A DNA stretch of 64,000 bases from positions 40,222 to 104,221 of the forward strand of contig JAAYUV010000063.1 in NCBI GenBank assembly GCA_012517475.1. The letters run 5' to 3'. Below are positions 36,229-47,271 of this stretch, piece by piece. The translations under genes and the position numbers were made by a program. How positions within the stretch are numbered: position 1 is the first letter of the stretch; each line of letters begins with the position of its first letter. Origin of the DNA: Peptococcaceae bacterium. Lineage in GTDB: Bacteria > Bacillota > Desulfitobacteriia > Desulfitobacteriales > Syntrophobotulaceae. The notes beneath the pieces are model-generated. The model was not told where the DNA came from. It did not search any database and worked only from the letters and a program-made list of their open reading frames with translations.

Positions 36229-37263
36229 TTACTGTGCTGTCTTACCCGTTGACTGATTTCCGGAGCCGGAATTATTGCCGCCTGTACCATTCGTGCTGCG
36301 CGTTCCGCCGCCATAGGTTGACCTGTTGTTGCCTGTCATATTTTTCAAGTTGCCAAAGGCGCCCATTCCGCCAATACCGTTTGATCCGGTGCCGGACTGC
36401 ACGGTATATTGTATGGTATCGCCTGCGGCCAATCCGCTGGTAATCTGCACATAGGCATCGTTGGCCAGTCCCAGTTTGACTGAAACAGGGGATACGCTGC
36501 CGTCACTTTGAACAACCATGACTCTGGCGTTATCACCCGAGCCTTTCACTGCTTCAATCGGAACGGCAACTGCGTTTTTGACGCTGGCAATCACGATTTT
36601 TATTTCTGCCGACATACCAATTTTCACATTGGTGGTTTTATCCAATGTAATTGTGACCTTGAAAGTAGAACTGCCGTTGGAGTAAGTACCGGTTTCACTG
36701 ATTGCGGTTACTTTTCCGGTATACTTGGTATCTGGCAGGGCGTTGAGGGTAATTGCCGCTGCCTGTCCGATTTTCAGATTCCGAAGATCGGTTTCATCTA
36801 CAGAAAGCTCGGTAACGAGTGTATCCGTGCTCTTGACAGTGATCGTATTGCTGGCGGTGTTCGTTGTTCTTGAGGTGGCGCCGGTATTGTCGGAAATTGT
36901 GATGGGCCCGACTACACCATTAAAAGGGGCAGTTAATTCTGTACCATTGGTGTAAGTCGACAAGACCGCGTCTTTTTTTACGGCTTGTCCTTCTTTGACC
37001 AGTACTTCATCAACTGTCTTATTGTTGTCCAAAGTTAAAGTTTCTTCATCACCTGTCAGGATTTGACCTGTTCCGGATATAACTTTCTCTAAATCCTGCG
37101 TCCCGACCGTAATTGTTCTGGTTTCGGTGGAGCTTTGGGTGGAATTGGCTACATTTTGAGCTTTCACATAGCGTGGAATGACTACGGCGGACGCAGCTAC
37201 AATTCCCAGGATAATCACTAAAGTAATCATTGTTTTTGTTTTGTTTTTCCTTTTGGAATTCAT
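36229..37263 (-). CDS. Membrane-fusion (HlyD/MacA-like) adaptor protein
   Basis: The 344-residue protein has an N-terminal membrane anchor, a lipoyl/barrel-sandwich segment (DEVLVKEGQAVKKDAVLSTY, then APFNGVVGPI), a beta-barrel (LRNLKIGQAAAITLNALPD, VTAISETGTYSNGSSTF) and a low-complexity Gly/Ser/Asn tail. In Gram-positives such adaptors stand on the extracellular side of MacB-type permeases. First gene of the minus-strand exporter operon. Confidence 0.9.
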   Translation of the reverse strand: MNSKRKNKTKTMITLVIILGIVAASAVVIPRYVKAQNVANSTQSSTETRTITVGTQDLEKVISGTGQILTGDEETLTLDNNKTVDEVLVKEGQAVKKDAVLSTYTNGTELTAPFNGVVGPITISDNTGATSRTTNTASNTITVKSTDTLVTELSVDETDLRNLKIGQAAAITLNALPDTKYTGKVTAISETGTYSNGSSTFKVTITLDKTTNVKIGMSAEIKIVIASVKNAVAVPIEAVKGSGDNARVMVVQSDGSVSPVSVKLGLANDAYVQITSGLAAGDTIQYTVQSGTGSNGIGGMGAFGNLKNMTGNNRSTYGGGTRSTNGTGGNNSGSGNQSTGKTAQ

Positions 37264-37691
37264 GTAATTAATTGCTCCTTTTTTCTCGCTTTATTCAGCG
37301 GTTTGTTTTAAAAGAATTATTGTATTTGAAAGTTTTAAGCTATTGGAGCAATTATAAAATTTAAAACTTAAAAATTCGTTAAAAAAGCTTATAAAACAAT
37401 AAATAACAGAAAGAAATTAATGGAATTACTGTATAATATTAAGAATTAAGCTTGAATATTAAGCTTAGAAGGAATAAAAATGAAAGAATAATTCAAACGT
37501 TTATTGTATTTTTGATTTATATAAATTTAAAAAGTAGAGTATATAGAAAATGTATAATTCTTCGAGAAGGAAAACTTTTTGAAAATATTTGCCACAGTTG
37601 TCAAATAGGAGTACACTTAAAAGGAAAAAGATTCCTGGTCTTCTTGACTGCAGTTTAATCTTTTTGTGAAAAAGAGAACAGGAGGAATAGC
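37264..37691. other. 428-base AT-rich gap between divergent operons
   Basis: It separates the exporter operon (minus) from the glycosidase gene (plus) and should hold both promoters. A 68-codon frame (37452-37658) is open but has no convincing ribosome site, so I do not call it a gene. AGGAGG at 37680-37685 belongs to the next gene. Confidence 0.5.
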
Positions 37692-40535
37692 ATGTCTCAT
37701 TTAAAAAAGGTGATGGTGACTTGTTTAGCGGTTTTGTTCACCGTAACAACTATACCCGGTGTGGCGCTAGCCCTGCCGGAAAAACTCTATCAAACGAGTT
37801 ATCAAGAGACGATTACAGCCGGTGCAACCTTGGAACATATTTCCCGCTTTACCGCGGACGGTTGGTTAAACATTAAGGTTTTGCGTGTGGATACAGGGAA
37901 CCCGAATATTAAGATCGATGCGTTGGCTAATAGCCAGATATCAGATAAACTTTCCACATTGCCCGCCCTGGTCGAAAAAACCGGTGCTGTGGCTGCAGTG
38001 AATGCCAGCTTTTATAACATTATGGATAAGGGTACCGGTTATCCTGACGGACCGTTTGTCCTTTCAGGAGATCTTTTGTCTACATCTGGCTGGTACAATC
38101 AAACGAAAGATGAAATGGCTTCTTTTTCACTGAATAATGCCGGGCAGATGATTTTTCATTACTGGAAAAATGATCTTACCCTGGCGGGGTCCGACCAGGT
38201 TACCTTTGCTGTTTCCCAGTATAACCAGCCCAGCCGTGAGCAATATAACGATATTACCGTTCTGGATCAGAAATGGGGATCTTCAACCGTGGGGGCGTCA
38301 AAAGAATTTCCTGATCTGGTGGAGATTCTTGTTTCCCAGGGCAGTGTTCAGGAAATACGGATGGCTCAACCGGCTACAACCATACCAGCCAATGGTTTTG
38401 TCGTGGTTTCCAGGGGAGCGCAGGCAGCAAAGCTTTTGAACGGTTTCAGGGTGGGTAGTCCGATAAAATTAAATATCACCTCTAATCCGGATTGGGCAGG
38501 ACTTCAGATGTCGGTAACGGGATCTTCTATTTTGGTCAAAGATGGCAAGATACCGGAAAAGTTCTCTTTCAGCACCGGAAGTTTTGATAAAAGGAATCCC
38601 CGAACTCTGGTCGGAAGCTCCCGGGACGGAAAACAGATGATCCTGGTCACAGTAGACGGAAGACAGGACAATAGCATTGGTCTTACTCAAACCGAGGCGG
38701 CAGAACTCATGCAGGAATTAGGAGCTTACAATGCACTGATTTTGGACGGAGGCGGTTCTACGACCATGGTAACCCGGGATCCGGGAACGACCTCCGCTGA
38801 CGTGGTGAATATTCCTTCAGAGGGTGCACTCAGGTCCGTCGCCAACGGGATCGGTATTTTTTCCCTGGCATCCCCCGGATCACTAAACAAATTAATGCTT
38901 GAAACGGATGATACCAATGTATTTGTCAATACTTCGAGAAAAATTACACTTAAAGGCGTAGACAGCAATTTCAACCCGGTGGAGATTGACCCCAAACAGG
39001 TGCAATGGAGCGTAAGCGGAGTGAAAGGAACCTTTTCCGGAAGCCAGTTCCGGCCTTCTTCAGCAGGGAGCGGCAAAGTAACGGCTAAGGTAGGGAATCT
39101 TACAGCGACAATAAATATCCGTTCTTTAAGTGCCCCGGTAAAGCTCTCATTAGATACCAAACAACTGGAAGTTCCTTTAGGACAGAGCAGGAAACTTCAG
39201 GTAACGGGTTATGACATTGAAGGTTTTTCTGCCCTGATTGAGCCCGAGAATGTTCAGTGGAAGGTAAACGGCAAGATTGGGAGCTGCCAAAACGGGACCT
39301 TCAGTGCTTCCGCAATCGGCTCTGGATTTATTGATGCTGCGGTTGGGAGTGTGCATGCTTATACGGGAGTATCTGTATATACGGATTTCACAGAAAATAA
39401 AAATTTATTTGAGGAAAAAAATGCTGATATTCTAGCCCAATCTCAAGCAGGCAGGGGTTCTTTTGAGATTTCCAATAAAAATGTTCATGAAGGAAATAAT
39501 TCCGGGGAATTAACGTATGACTTTTTTGCTTCGGGAGATCTGGCAGAGGTATCGCTTGTATTCCGGGATAAAGGGATTTCACTTCATCCCGGTACTTCAT
39601 CCTTGTCACTCTGGCTCTATAATACGCATGAGAACTCCAATAAGATTTGGGGCGAAATCATGGATGCTTCCGGTAAAAAGCACCAGATCCAATTCTCATC
39701 GGATTTAGAATGGTCCGGATGGAAGCAATTAAAGGTTTCCTTGGAAGAATTCAAAGCACCCGCTTATCTCACAAGGATCTATATTCAAAATGTCGATACA
39801 TCCGAAAGTTTTGGGAAAATTTTCGTGGATGATCTTAAGGCTGAAGTTGTCAATCATCCGGCCATAGACCAGAGTAAGATACCTCTTGATACTGCTCCCA
39901 AGGATGAGGCCAACCGGCAGGTATCATATGCTCCAGGCCAGAATAATTTTAAATTTTCCGTTTTTGGCAGTAGGGAAGAGCCTGAAAGTTTGCAGGAAAA
40001 GCAGCTGATCAACAAAATGACCGCCTACATCAATAAAAATCTGGATTTGGCGGTTTACACCGGAGTGAAGGCGGCCCCGGCTTCCAAAGATCTAAAAAAG
40101 CCGGCTCTAATTACTGGAACCGGATATAAAACTTACTCATACAAAAACAGCACGTTTATTCAGTTGGATATCAGTAAAGGCGGACTGCGAAGAAGTGATC
40201 CCAAACAGTGGACCTGGCTGTTTGAAGAATTAGAAAAAATATCAGGCAATAATGCGTTTATTGTGATGTCCGATACAACGGCTAATTTTATTAATGCCAA
40301 GGAAGCTGGTTTATTGAAGGATACCCTGGCCGATTTCCGCAATAAAACAGGCAAGAATGTTTGGGTCCTGTATCAGGGGTCGGAAAACCGAAGTGAACTG
40401 GACAGAGGGGTCAAATATATTTCCTGCGCAGGGCTCGAAACAGCCGATCCGTCAAAAGGAAAACCGGTTTCAGCAAAATACCTGCAGGTTACAGTTCAGG
40501 GAAAAAAGATTACCTATGAATTTAAGTCATTATAA
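37692..40535 (+). CDS. Large secreted phosphodiester glycosidase (NAGPA domain) protein
   Basis: This 947-residue protein starts with a signal peptide cleaved near ALALPEKL. Residues of about 60-400 form a NAGPA/phosphodiester glycosidase domain (AVNASFYN, LVTVDGRQDNSIGLTQTEAA, LILDGGGSTTMV), which removes sugar-1-phosphate caps or modifies exopolysaccharide. Two Ig-like (Big/invasin) repeats follow at about 400-570, then a carbohydrate-binding-like beta domain (about 590-725) and a C-terminal region of unknown fold with an NVWVLYQG segment. It is likely an extracellular, wall-associated enzyme. AGGAGG fits the ATG, and a strong palindromic terminator follows. Confidence 0.85.
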   Translation: MSHLKKVMVTCLAVLFTVTTIPGVALALPEKLYQTSYQETITAGATLEHISRFTADGWLNIKVLRVDTGNPNIKIDALANSQISDKLSTLPALVEKTGAVAAVNASFYNIMDKGTGYPDGPFVLSGDLLSTSGWYNQTKDEMASFSLNNAGQMIFHYWKNDLTLAGSDQVTFAVSQYNQPSREQYNDITVLDQKWGSSTVGASKEFPDLVEILVSQGSVQEIRMAQPATTIPANGFVVVSRGAQAAKLLNGFRVGSPIKLNITSNPDWAGLQMSVTGSSILVKDGKIPEKFSFSTGSFDKRNPRTLVGSSRDGKQMILVTVDGRQDNSIGLTQTEAAELMQELGAYNALILDGGGSTTMVTRDPGTTSADVVNIPSEGALRSVANGIGIFSLASPGSLNKLMLETDDTNVFVNTSRKITLKGVDSNFNPVEIDPKQVQWSVSGVKGTFSGSQFRPSSAGSGKVTAKVGNLTATINIRSLSAPVKLSLDTKQLEVPLGQSRKLQVTGYDIEGFSALIEPENVQWKVNGKIGSCQNGTFSASAIGSGFIDAAVGSVHAYTGVSVYTDFTENKNLFEEKNADILAQSQAGRGSFEISNKNVHEGNNSGELTYDFFASGDLAEVSLVFRDKGISLHPGTSSLSLWLYNTHENSNKIWGEIMDASGKKHQIQFSSDLEWSGWKQLKVSLEEFKAPAYLTRIYIQNVDTSESFGKIFVDDLKAEVVNHPAIDQSKIPLDTAPKDEANRQVSYAPGQNNFKFSVFGSREEPESLQEKQLINKMTAYINKNLDLAVYTGVKAAPASKDLKKPALITGTGYKTYSYKNSTFIQLDISKGGLRRSDPKQWTWLFEELEKISGNNAFIVMSDTTANFINAKEAGLLKDTLADFRNKTGKNVWVLYQGSENRSELDRGVKYISCAGLETADPSKGKPVSAKYLQVTVQGKKITYEFKSL

Positions 40536-40579
40536 TGAAAAAAGTCAATCTTCTCAAATACAATAGAGAATTTGAGGGA

Positions 40580-40607
40580 GGTCGCCGGCAATTGCCGGCG
40601 GCCTTTT
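40580..40607 (+). terminator. Intrinsic terminator after the glycosidase gene
   Basis: GGTCGCCGGCAATTGCCGGCGGCC (as two complementary halves; core palindrome at 40584-40599) is followed by TTTT. It is very GC-rich for the region. Confidence 0.85.
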
Positions 40608-40715
40608 AGGTTCCAGGTTACTAAAGACGCGATATATCTTTATTCTCTTTTTTGGTATAATTTTTTTAAATTGTTTATTGGAAAGGTCAATGCCAACGGT
40701 ATTGAGATCAAGCTT

Positions 40716-41123
40716 GTGAATAAAAGATTTTTTAAGTTTCCTTTTGAAAATAATATTATTTTGGTTTCTGTACGAAAGGGAATGACCCTAATGATCCCTC
40801 CATTGCTGGTGGGTTCTTTTGCATTGATCGTGCTGAGCTTCCCGGTTCCCGTTTATCAGCGTTTTATGGTAACGCTTTTTGGGAGCCAGTGGGGTAATGT
40901 TTTTCAATTTGTCCGAGACGGAACTTTTAATATTATGTCCTTAATTATGGTCCTATGTATAAGCTACTCCTATGCCTATGAAGCAAAAGGGCTGGAAAAA
41001 TCCACTGTCAACCCTTTTATTGTATCTGTAACATCTTTATGTTCCTTTATTGCCCTCATCGGAATGGAATTCCTATCGTATTAAATCCGATTTATCTGAT
41101 TCCTTTCTTATTTATACCTCATC
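40716..41123 (+). pseudogene. 5' remnant of a PTS-EIIC/EAL membrane protein
   Basis: From GTG 40716 the frame gives NKRFFKFPFENNIIL, then membrane segments (RKGMTLMIPPLLVGSFALIV, GTFNIMSLIMVLCISYSYAY) typical of the EIIC-like domain of clostridial EIIC-EAL proteins. At about 41070 the frame slips, and the other frame continues with NGIPIVLNPIYLIPFLFIP, the later EIIC motif, so the block between is lost. It then runs into the C-terminus of the Argonaute relic on the opposite strand. The matching EAL end of such a gene is at 48098-48316, seven kilobases away, across the accessory island. Confidence 0.7.
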
Positions 41124-42394
41124 TTGCTTCGACATTCGGGAAAGCGTTTTAGCGAAATCAAGTGTAACTGGAAGTTATTTATACAAACTGTCACCGCTAT
41201 TCCAATTCATTTTAGAGAGCATAAATATTTCTTTTGCCAATATATCTCCAGATGCTTTGCCGTAAAAACGCTTGACCAAAAGTGGCGTCGGTATCCCCCT
41301 ACCGCCCTTATAATAGTTCAGCCGATTTCCAAGTAATTCGTCATGCTGAATACAGCCATGTGTTCAGGCCAAGAAGCTATCATCGTTTAAAGGTATGATA
41401 GTACCTCTATGTATCGCGAAATTTGCAGCCCCTTTTGTAAAATCCGGACCAAAGCGAATCGCCCTCCAAGAAGAAAATTCTTGAATTTGAAGCAATTCAA
41501 TATCTTCGATTCCCTCCAACGCCTGAGTAAATCCTTTCACTTCATCTTGAGTAAAAGGCGTTGTCTTATGCAAACGATGCGCTTCAAACGATTAGTTGGA
41601 TTCCACTGATAATATTTGTCACGAAGCACAGACATCATTTCGTAAGCTTCATCGCACTTCATATACGGATTTTTTCCGTAAAAACCAGGATCATTTATCT
41701 TCCGCAGGAGGAGGCGAATTCCGGTACCCGTTGAATCGAATAGTTGGCTACATCCAATACAGGTTCCTTTATTTCGGGAAAGGGCATAACTCACTCCAAC
41801 AAAAGCTGTATCATTTGATAGGGTAACGGGTTGCCATAAAACACCGGATGCTTTTGCATAAAGACTGGTTGATAAACCCCATAACACCTTGCATTGATCT
41901 GAAAATTTCGTTGATCGTTCTTCAACAAATTGCAGCTTTACTCCTTTATCCGTTGCATAGAGTTTGAGTGCATCGTGCAAGTTGAAGTCGTTTGCCGGAT
42001 TACTTGACTCACGATATTTTGCAAATGACATTGGAATATATATGACGGCTACATCAAAAGCATGGTTTGTTGACAACTGATCAATGAACCTTTTCATCAT
42101 AAAAACAAAATCATGTTCATTCATAGCTTTAACATTATTTTCGTCGTAGGCTATTATGTTATGAGGTGTCATTTATGGCTGGTACTTGTAAACTGCGCAT
42201 TATATATCGTAGACATAGCTTGATTTATAATTCGCTGCTTTTCAAACCGGTCAATTTCTCTGCTACTAGAAGCAAGAACACAGACCGTTGGTAGGATTGA
42301 GAAGTAAATTTTCCCATGATAAACGGAGAGTGATACTTCAATGGCTTCGAATGCCTTTGTATTTTGCAGGGCACGAGTAATTTGGGGGTCATAC
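41112..42394 (-). pseudogene. Prokaryotic Argonaute (PIWI) relic, catalytically dead type
   Basis: Pieces in order on the minus strand: an N-terminal-domain segment (IEVSLSVYHGKIYFSILPTV, about 42390-42173); a break with lost sequence at about 42180; a PIWI segment (VAVIYIPMSFAKYRES, VGVSYALSRN, CSQLFDSTGTGIRLLL, 42172-41580); a one-base frameshift near 41575; then HKTTPFTQDEVKGFTQALEG, GTIIPLNDDSFLA, THGCIQHDELLGNRLNYY and PTPLLVKRFYGKASGDILAK to 41112. Two in-frame stops replace a tryptophan (TGA 41364-41366) and a further codon before LPVTLDFAKTLSRM. The first catalytic aspartate is serine (VGVSY), as in inactive long-B Argonautes. It follows the helicase gene directly. Confidence 0.82.
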
Positions 42395-42396
42395 CC

Positions 42397-44323
42397 TCAA
42401 TCAACCTTCAAAAATCCATTCTTGATGGCATCAGGGAAAAGGAACATTTTTTCCGCCTTTCCAAACACCACAATTATCTTATCTTCAGTTATTCTGACAA
42501 CCTTACCGTTCCCGAAAGTTTTATGTGTTAGTGATGAACCCGGCTTTATTCCAGAGTAATCAATTATCGAGTCTTCCAGTTCGGCTTTATTGGTCTGATA
42601 CTGCCTTCCGGCAGGATCTGCAACCCTTGTTGCAGGCTGCGGTATCGGCGTTCGTATTTCTGGTTTGATAAATGTCGCTTTTACTGTAGCCTTTGATGCT
42701 TTTACAGGCTTCTCATCAGGAATGTTATCATCTTCGTCATCGCTTTCGAAATCATCGATAACATCGGGCAAGTCGCTAAAATCCTGCGCAGCCGTGGTCA
42801 GTGATATCTGTTGTGAAGCAAATAGCCTCTTATATTCGTCAGAAGTAAGAACGGTGTCGTAGCCGCCGACATTTTCGCAAGCATGTTTGTCTATTCCCGT
42901 ATAACTCAGACTGGAATCCTCATACCGCTTGAATTTATAAACGGCATCGTTCATGAGGGGACCGTTGAATACGCCGAGTGAAACGAGCAACTCAAAATCC
43001 TTGACGCTCAAGCCCGTCATTTTTTTAAACAATCCCGGTTCAAGCTGTGTAATAACGTCTTTCAGACTGTACTCGCGATAATCGGTCAAATACATGAATA
43101 CAGGTATGCGAGTGGCGAACTTGATGAGTTTTTCCTGTATTTGCTTGCGCTTAGATTTGAACTCCTTCTCCTCATCGGAAAGCTCCTTTTTCTCTTTCGG
43201 AGTCAGTTTGTCGCCCTTGTTTTTCGCCTTCTTCACCGTATCAGACAGGTTGATTATAGTCTGAATATCAGAGTTTAGGCTACGGAAACCTTCGATATTC
43301 ATAAGCGCACGCATGGCATCCTCATTTGCCATAAGACGCGACAGCGTTTCATTATCCACATTAACGAGCAAAGCACTTTCCCAACGACGGGCAAGCAAGG
43401 TGGCAGAAGTGCCAGCCATCGCGATATCAAGCCTCCTCCTTTTTATACCTTTCGATGTCAAGGGAATCGTAAGCGTCTTCATCCTCCTGTTCAAACAGCT
43501 TTCTGGCATTTTCCCTCCATGCTCCGAAGTGATATTCGTCGAAGATAACCAAGTCCCAATTTGTCGTATGAACCCACTCGTTTTTAGCCTTAATGCCTCC
43601 GGAATCGTTAGTGCCGAGATAGTCCTGGAACGATCCGAAACACACTATCGGCTTTGAAGTGTCGGCATCCTCATAGGCCATACCATCTTTGCTGATGAAT
43701 TGCCAACCTTCAAAATCTACATGGGTTAACAAATCTTCACTCCACGCTGATGCTACCGCAGGCTTGAATGTTAAAATTAAAATCTTTGACATGCCCATAC
43801 GCTTGGCGAGCTGATAAGCGGCAAAAGTCTTCCCGAAACGCATCTTTGCATTCCAGAGGAATTTTGCCGTCCGTTGAGTTTTCTCTTTTGCCGCAGCTTT
43901 GTAATACTCAATGGTCTTATTTACGGCTTCTTCTTGCTCGGGTCGCATTTTGAAATCACGGGTGCGATTTTCCTCGTTTTGGGTGCGATCCCTCACTGCT
44001 ATGTACGCTGCCTTTACATCATCGACCGTGCAGCGAAACCACTCCCCACCAACGCCCGAAAAGCCTTTCTTGCGGAGGACACGGTGAATATCATGATCGG
44101 TGAAAGAACTGCCGTCGGAATACATTGCGGATTCCGCAAACACAATGCGGTAGGGTTTTTTCCCGTCCGGCCGCTTTGTAGGGTATTGCTGTTCCACGCG
44201 CTTTTCTACGTCAATGGCGGTATAGCCTACCTTGAGCAAGCCACGATATTCGGGATTGCTGTCCTCATAGGCATATATGGTGGGATGCGCTTCAGGGCGA
44301 AGCGGAAAAAACTCTTTAGCCAT
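42397..44323 (-). pseudogene. GIY-YIG + DEAD/DEAH helicase protein, internally deleted
   Basis: The N-terminal part (44323-43440) has a GIY-YIG-like domain (IYAYEDSNPEYRGLLKVGYT, GVGGEWFRC), helicase motif I AKMRFGKTFA and motif II DEYHFGAW. It then stops at 43427 after YDSLDIERYKKEEA. From about 43440 another frame carries the C-terminal part (SATLLARRWESALLVNVDNE to the end at 42397), ending in a small barrel (THKTFGNGKVVRITEDKIIVVFG). Motifs III-VI of the helicase are missing, so a large internal block was lost at the junction near 43436-43445. It lies in the overlapping defence gene set between RhuM and Argonaute. Confidence 0.78.
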
Positions 44324-44333
44324 TATCGTCGCC

Positions 44334-45389
44334 CTACGCTTTCTTTATTTGCTGTTCGATGAGTTTCAGCTGTTTGTCGAAGTCGGACTCGAACAGCTTG
44401 TCCTGTATGATTCTGTATTTCTCAAACTCGCTTTCGGCGTGTTCCTTAGCAATTTGAGCGGATATCTTGCCAGCGTCCGTCAAAATCTCGCGGTCATCGG
44501 CTTGCAGGAATATGTCAAGCCTTTTCGCCCAATCCTCCATGGTCATCGGAATATGGCGGCGCGCTCTGTCCTCGGCCAAGTCGAGATAAGCGGAAACAAT
44601 ACGCTCCAAGGAAGATAATTCTTCCCGCGACAGATAGTTTTTCGCAACAGAAACATCGTAGCGCTGTATTTTCCCGTCCGGCGCGTCTTCCCAAGTGGTC
44701 AGTCCCATATGCTCTTTTCTTGCATCAGCACGGTTATAAATCAGTTCTGCTGCCGTCTGTCCGTGAACGGCAAAGTGCATTTTATTCTGAACCTTAGCAA
44801 AGAACTCGTGGGTTGTCTTTGCGTTTTTGTCATAGTCAAGAGCGGTTGCGTAAATATCCGTGACTTTTTGATAAAACCTGCGCTCAGAAAGACGTATCTC
44901 GCGGATTTTCTCAAGCAGCTTTTCATAATACTTTTCTGTCAGTACCGAACCGCCGTTTTTCAGACGCTCATCGTCCATAACCCAACCCTGAATCGTATAG
45001 TCCTTCGCAATTTTATTGACCCATTTGCGGAACTGCACGGCGCGGTCGGAATTAATTTTAAATCCGACGGCGATAATCATTTGCAGGTTGTAATGCTTAA
45101 CTTCGCGGTTAACTTGGCGCGAGCCTTCAGTTTGAACTATTCGGAAATTCCTAATTGTTGCTTCCGGATCAAGTTCATGGTCGGAGAAAATTTTTGCAAT
45201 ATGCTCGTTGATTGTCGGTATTTCCACATCATAAAGCACTGCAAGCATCTTCTGCGTGAGCCAGATGTTCTCGTCTTCGTAGCGCATTTCGATGCTTTGC
45301 GGATTGTCGCCTGTCGCAGCGATGTATGTCAGATATTCGGCGGCGGAGGAGCGTATGTTTTTCTCCTCGGGAAGTTTCCTCTTACTCAT
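44334..45389 (-). CDS. RhuM-family (virulence RhuM) protein
   Basis: This intact protein of about 351 residues has the RhuM pattern: [71 protein letters not shown] and [20 protein letters not shown]. It ends in a charged helical region. RhuM proteins are frequent passengers in restriction-modification and other defence loci; their biochemical role is unclear. Its ATG (45389) overlaps the methylase stop, so it is translated from the same mRNA. It is the only large downstream gene of this operon without visible damage. Confidence 0.85.
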   Translation of the reverse strand: MSKRKLPEEKNIRSSAAEYLTYIAATGDNPQSIEMRYEDENIWLTQKMLAVLYDVEIPTINEHIAKIFSDHELDPEATIRNFRIVQTEGSRQVNREVKHYNLQMIIAVGFKINSDRAVQFRKWVNKIAKDYTIQGWVMDDERLKNGGSVLTEKYYEKLLEKIREIRLSERRFYQKVTDIYATALDYDKNAKTTHEFFAKVQNKMHFAVHGQTAAELIYNRADARKEHMGLTTWEDAPDGKIQRYDVSVAKNYLSREELSSLERIVSAYLDLAEDRARRHIPMTMEDWAKRLDIFLQADDREILTDAGKISAQIAKEHAESEFEKYRIIQDKLFESDFDKQLKLIEQQIKKA

Positions 45390-46604
45390 CGTTATCACCG
45401 CCTATCTCCATTGGGCGTATCATGCTCTCGATAAAAGCAATCTCATCCTCTGTAATGCCGTATTTGGCGTATAACTTTTCGTCTGTCCACGGTTCGGAAA
45501 AATCTTGTATTGGAACGAAAGAATAAACCTTACTCGTAGCATCTTGTGATATTTTTCGGAGAAAAACCAATAGCCTAAAAAATCGAGATTCAATGTAGCT
45601 AATCACATTAGAAGCGATTTCTTCGGTATCAAAAGGTCCAATGACAAGGTAAGTTTCTGTGCAGGCAGTGTTATTCCCGACAAGAATTGGTTTATTTATT
45701 ATTTGGTGTGGGTAGTTGTCGCCAGCGTTGTACGCTTTCGTTATGAATATTTTGAATTTATTTACCCAATCACGATTGCGTTCAATTTCACGTTCCTCAA
45801 TATAAGTAATTCTTCCACGTTCGTATAATTGAATACCATTTTTCGGCTTTTTCATTTTTCCAGAGTAATTTGTAGGAAAGCCAAAGGGTTTTCGGGAACT
45901 GACAAGGGAATTAAAGGTTGGCTCATTTTTTGCCAGAACCTTTCGTAAAATACTGATTGCCTTATTATGACGTATAAATACATCAGAACCTTGTTCCAAT
46001 AATGGTCTGGTAACCGTTTCTGCCTCTTCTATGCCGCTATTTGTTGTAACAGAACACAATCCTTTATTATCTCTATCCCATAGGAAATAGCATACGCCAC
46101 CCTTTATTTCCACACCTGTTCCAAAACAATCAGCCGCATTGAAATAATCACATAAAACGCGAATTCTATCGTCGTGCAACATTTTATCTCTAAAGTTATC
46201 TAACCCTTTACCACCTGCAAACCATCGTGACGGAATAATCATTGAAAGATAACGAGGATTCAATTTCTTAGCCTGTTCAACAAATTTTTGATAAATCGGT
46301 TTTGCACTTGCACTATTACCTCCATCACTTAACTGATACGGCGGATTGCCGATAATAACACCAAATTTCATCTTAAAGATCTCCTCTGGTTTTGTTGTAT
46401 GTATAAACTCATACGCATGGGACCTGATTTGCAAGCAGGGTCAAAAAATGTGGTCCTTTTATTGCTGAAAAGCTCCTGCGGCAGCATATCAAGCATCTTG
46501 TTCACAATACCTGGCGGTGTGAATACCTCGTCGTTACTTAAATTGGCAAGACAGGAAAGGACATCGGGGTTATATGTGTTTGCGTAAAAATCACCGCTAT
46601 TCAT
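45382..46604 (-). pseudogene. Eco57I-type adenine methylase, internally deleted
   Basis: GGAGGG supports ATG 46604. The N-terminal part reads MNSGDFYANTYNPDVLSCLA, SNDEVFTPP and SAM motif [10 protein letters not shown], then the frame breaks at about 46425. The other frame resumes [16 protein letters not shown], catalytic motif [15 protein letters not shown], then a full target-recognition half ([19 protein letters not shown] to [12 protein letters not shown]). In relatives a segment of well over 100 residues separates motif I from this point, so an internal deletion with frame change is inferred. It overlaps both neighbours (ATGAATAG and ATGAGTAA), so it was part of a tightly coupled operon. 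Confidence 0.8.
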
Positions 46605-47271
46605 ATTGCTGTACCCTCCTGTAATGTATTGGCGGGAATTCCCGGATAGGCAATGGTATAAATGCCTGAATTTCATCGTCATATTCCCAGCCGGTCATAA
46701 ATAGAGTCATTTGCTCCTGATGACCTTCAAGCATCTGGTCAAGGCGGAAATCCCGGCGTTTGAGAAAGTCGCCTGTCACCATAGACCATTCTGCGAAAAT
46801 AATCGGTTCACCGTCCGACATTTTCATCGTGAGCGCATCCCCGCAGAGGATGTTATGCCTGAGAATATATTTGACGGCTTCGCGGCATTCATCATTTGCC
46901 TCTTTCTTGCAGTTGGCAGTGTATTCCTTGTCGAAGATTGTGAACATTCTCTTTCTGCACTCGTCTACGTTGTCCTGCAATATATCAACGCCATAAATGC
47001 TGGTAACGGCAAGGAGGGCATATTTTTCATAATCAGCCGGACATTTGCGATAGCGAGCTTTTACAACATTCAGCTTCCGGCGGAGTATCTCTGCAAGAAA
47101 ATTGCCATCCCCACATGCAGGCTCCAAAAATCGGCTTTCTATTCTTTCTGTTTCTTGCTTTACAAGGTCGAGCATAGCGTTAACCTCACGTTCGGCAGTA
47201 AACACCTCGCCGTGGTCGGTAACGCGCTGTTTGGATTTTGTTTGTGCGCTTCTCACTTTACCTCCCACCAT
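46597..47271 (-). CDS. DNA methylase subunit with SAM-binding motif, no NPPY
   Basis: About 224 residues: HGEVFTAEREVNAMLDLV, then SAM motif I FLEPACGDGNFLAEILRRK and YGVDILQDNVDECRKRM, ending FPPIHYRRVQQYE. This is the N6-adenine methylase fold, but where catalytic motif IV (NPPY) should stand it reads FAEWSMV. It may be a non-catalytic partner of the Eco57I-type methylase encoded next, whose own motif IV is intact. ATG 47271 overlaps the XRE gene; its stop overlaps the next start. It looks undamaged. Confidence 0.78.
   Translation of the reverse strand: MVGGKVRSAQTKSKQRVTDHGEVFTAEREVNAMLDLVKQETERIESRFLEPACGDGNFLAEILRRKLNVVKARYRKCPADYEKYALLAVTSIYGVDILQDNVDECRKRMFTIFDKEYTANCKKEANDECREAVKYILRHNILCGDALTMKMSDGEPIIFAEWSMVTGDFLKRRDFRLDQMLEGHQEQMTLFMTGWEYDDEIQAFIPLPIREFPPIHYRRVQQYE

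Noticed and set aside
37452..37658. 68-codon open frame with a CHSC motif upstream of the large glycosidase
   Set aside because: AT-rich composition, no ribosome binding site and no recognisable family; likely chance.
41364..41366. TGA in the Argonaute relic as a possible selenocysteine codon, given Sec use by selD
   Set aside because: The family has tryptophan here, a second stop and a frameshift are nearby, and no hairpin follows at the right distance; TGG-to-TGA mutation is simpler.
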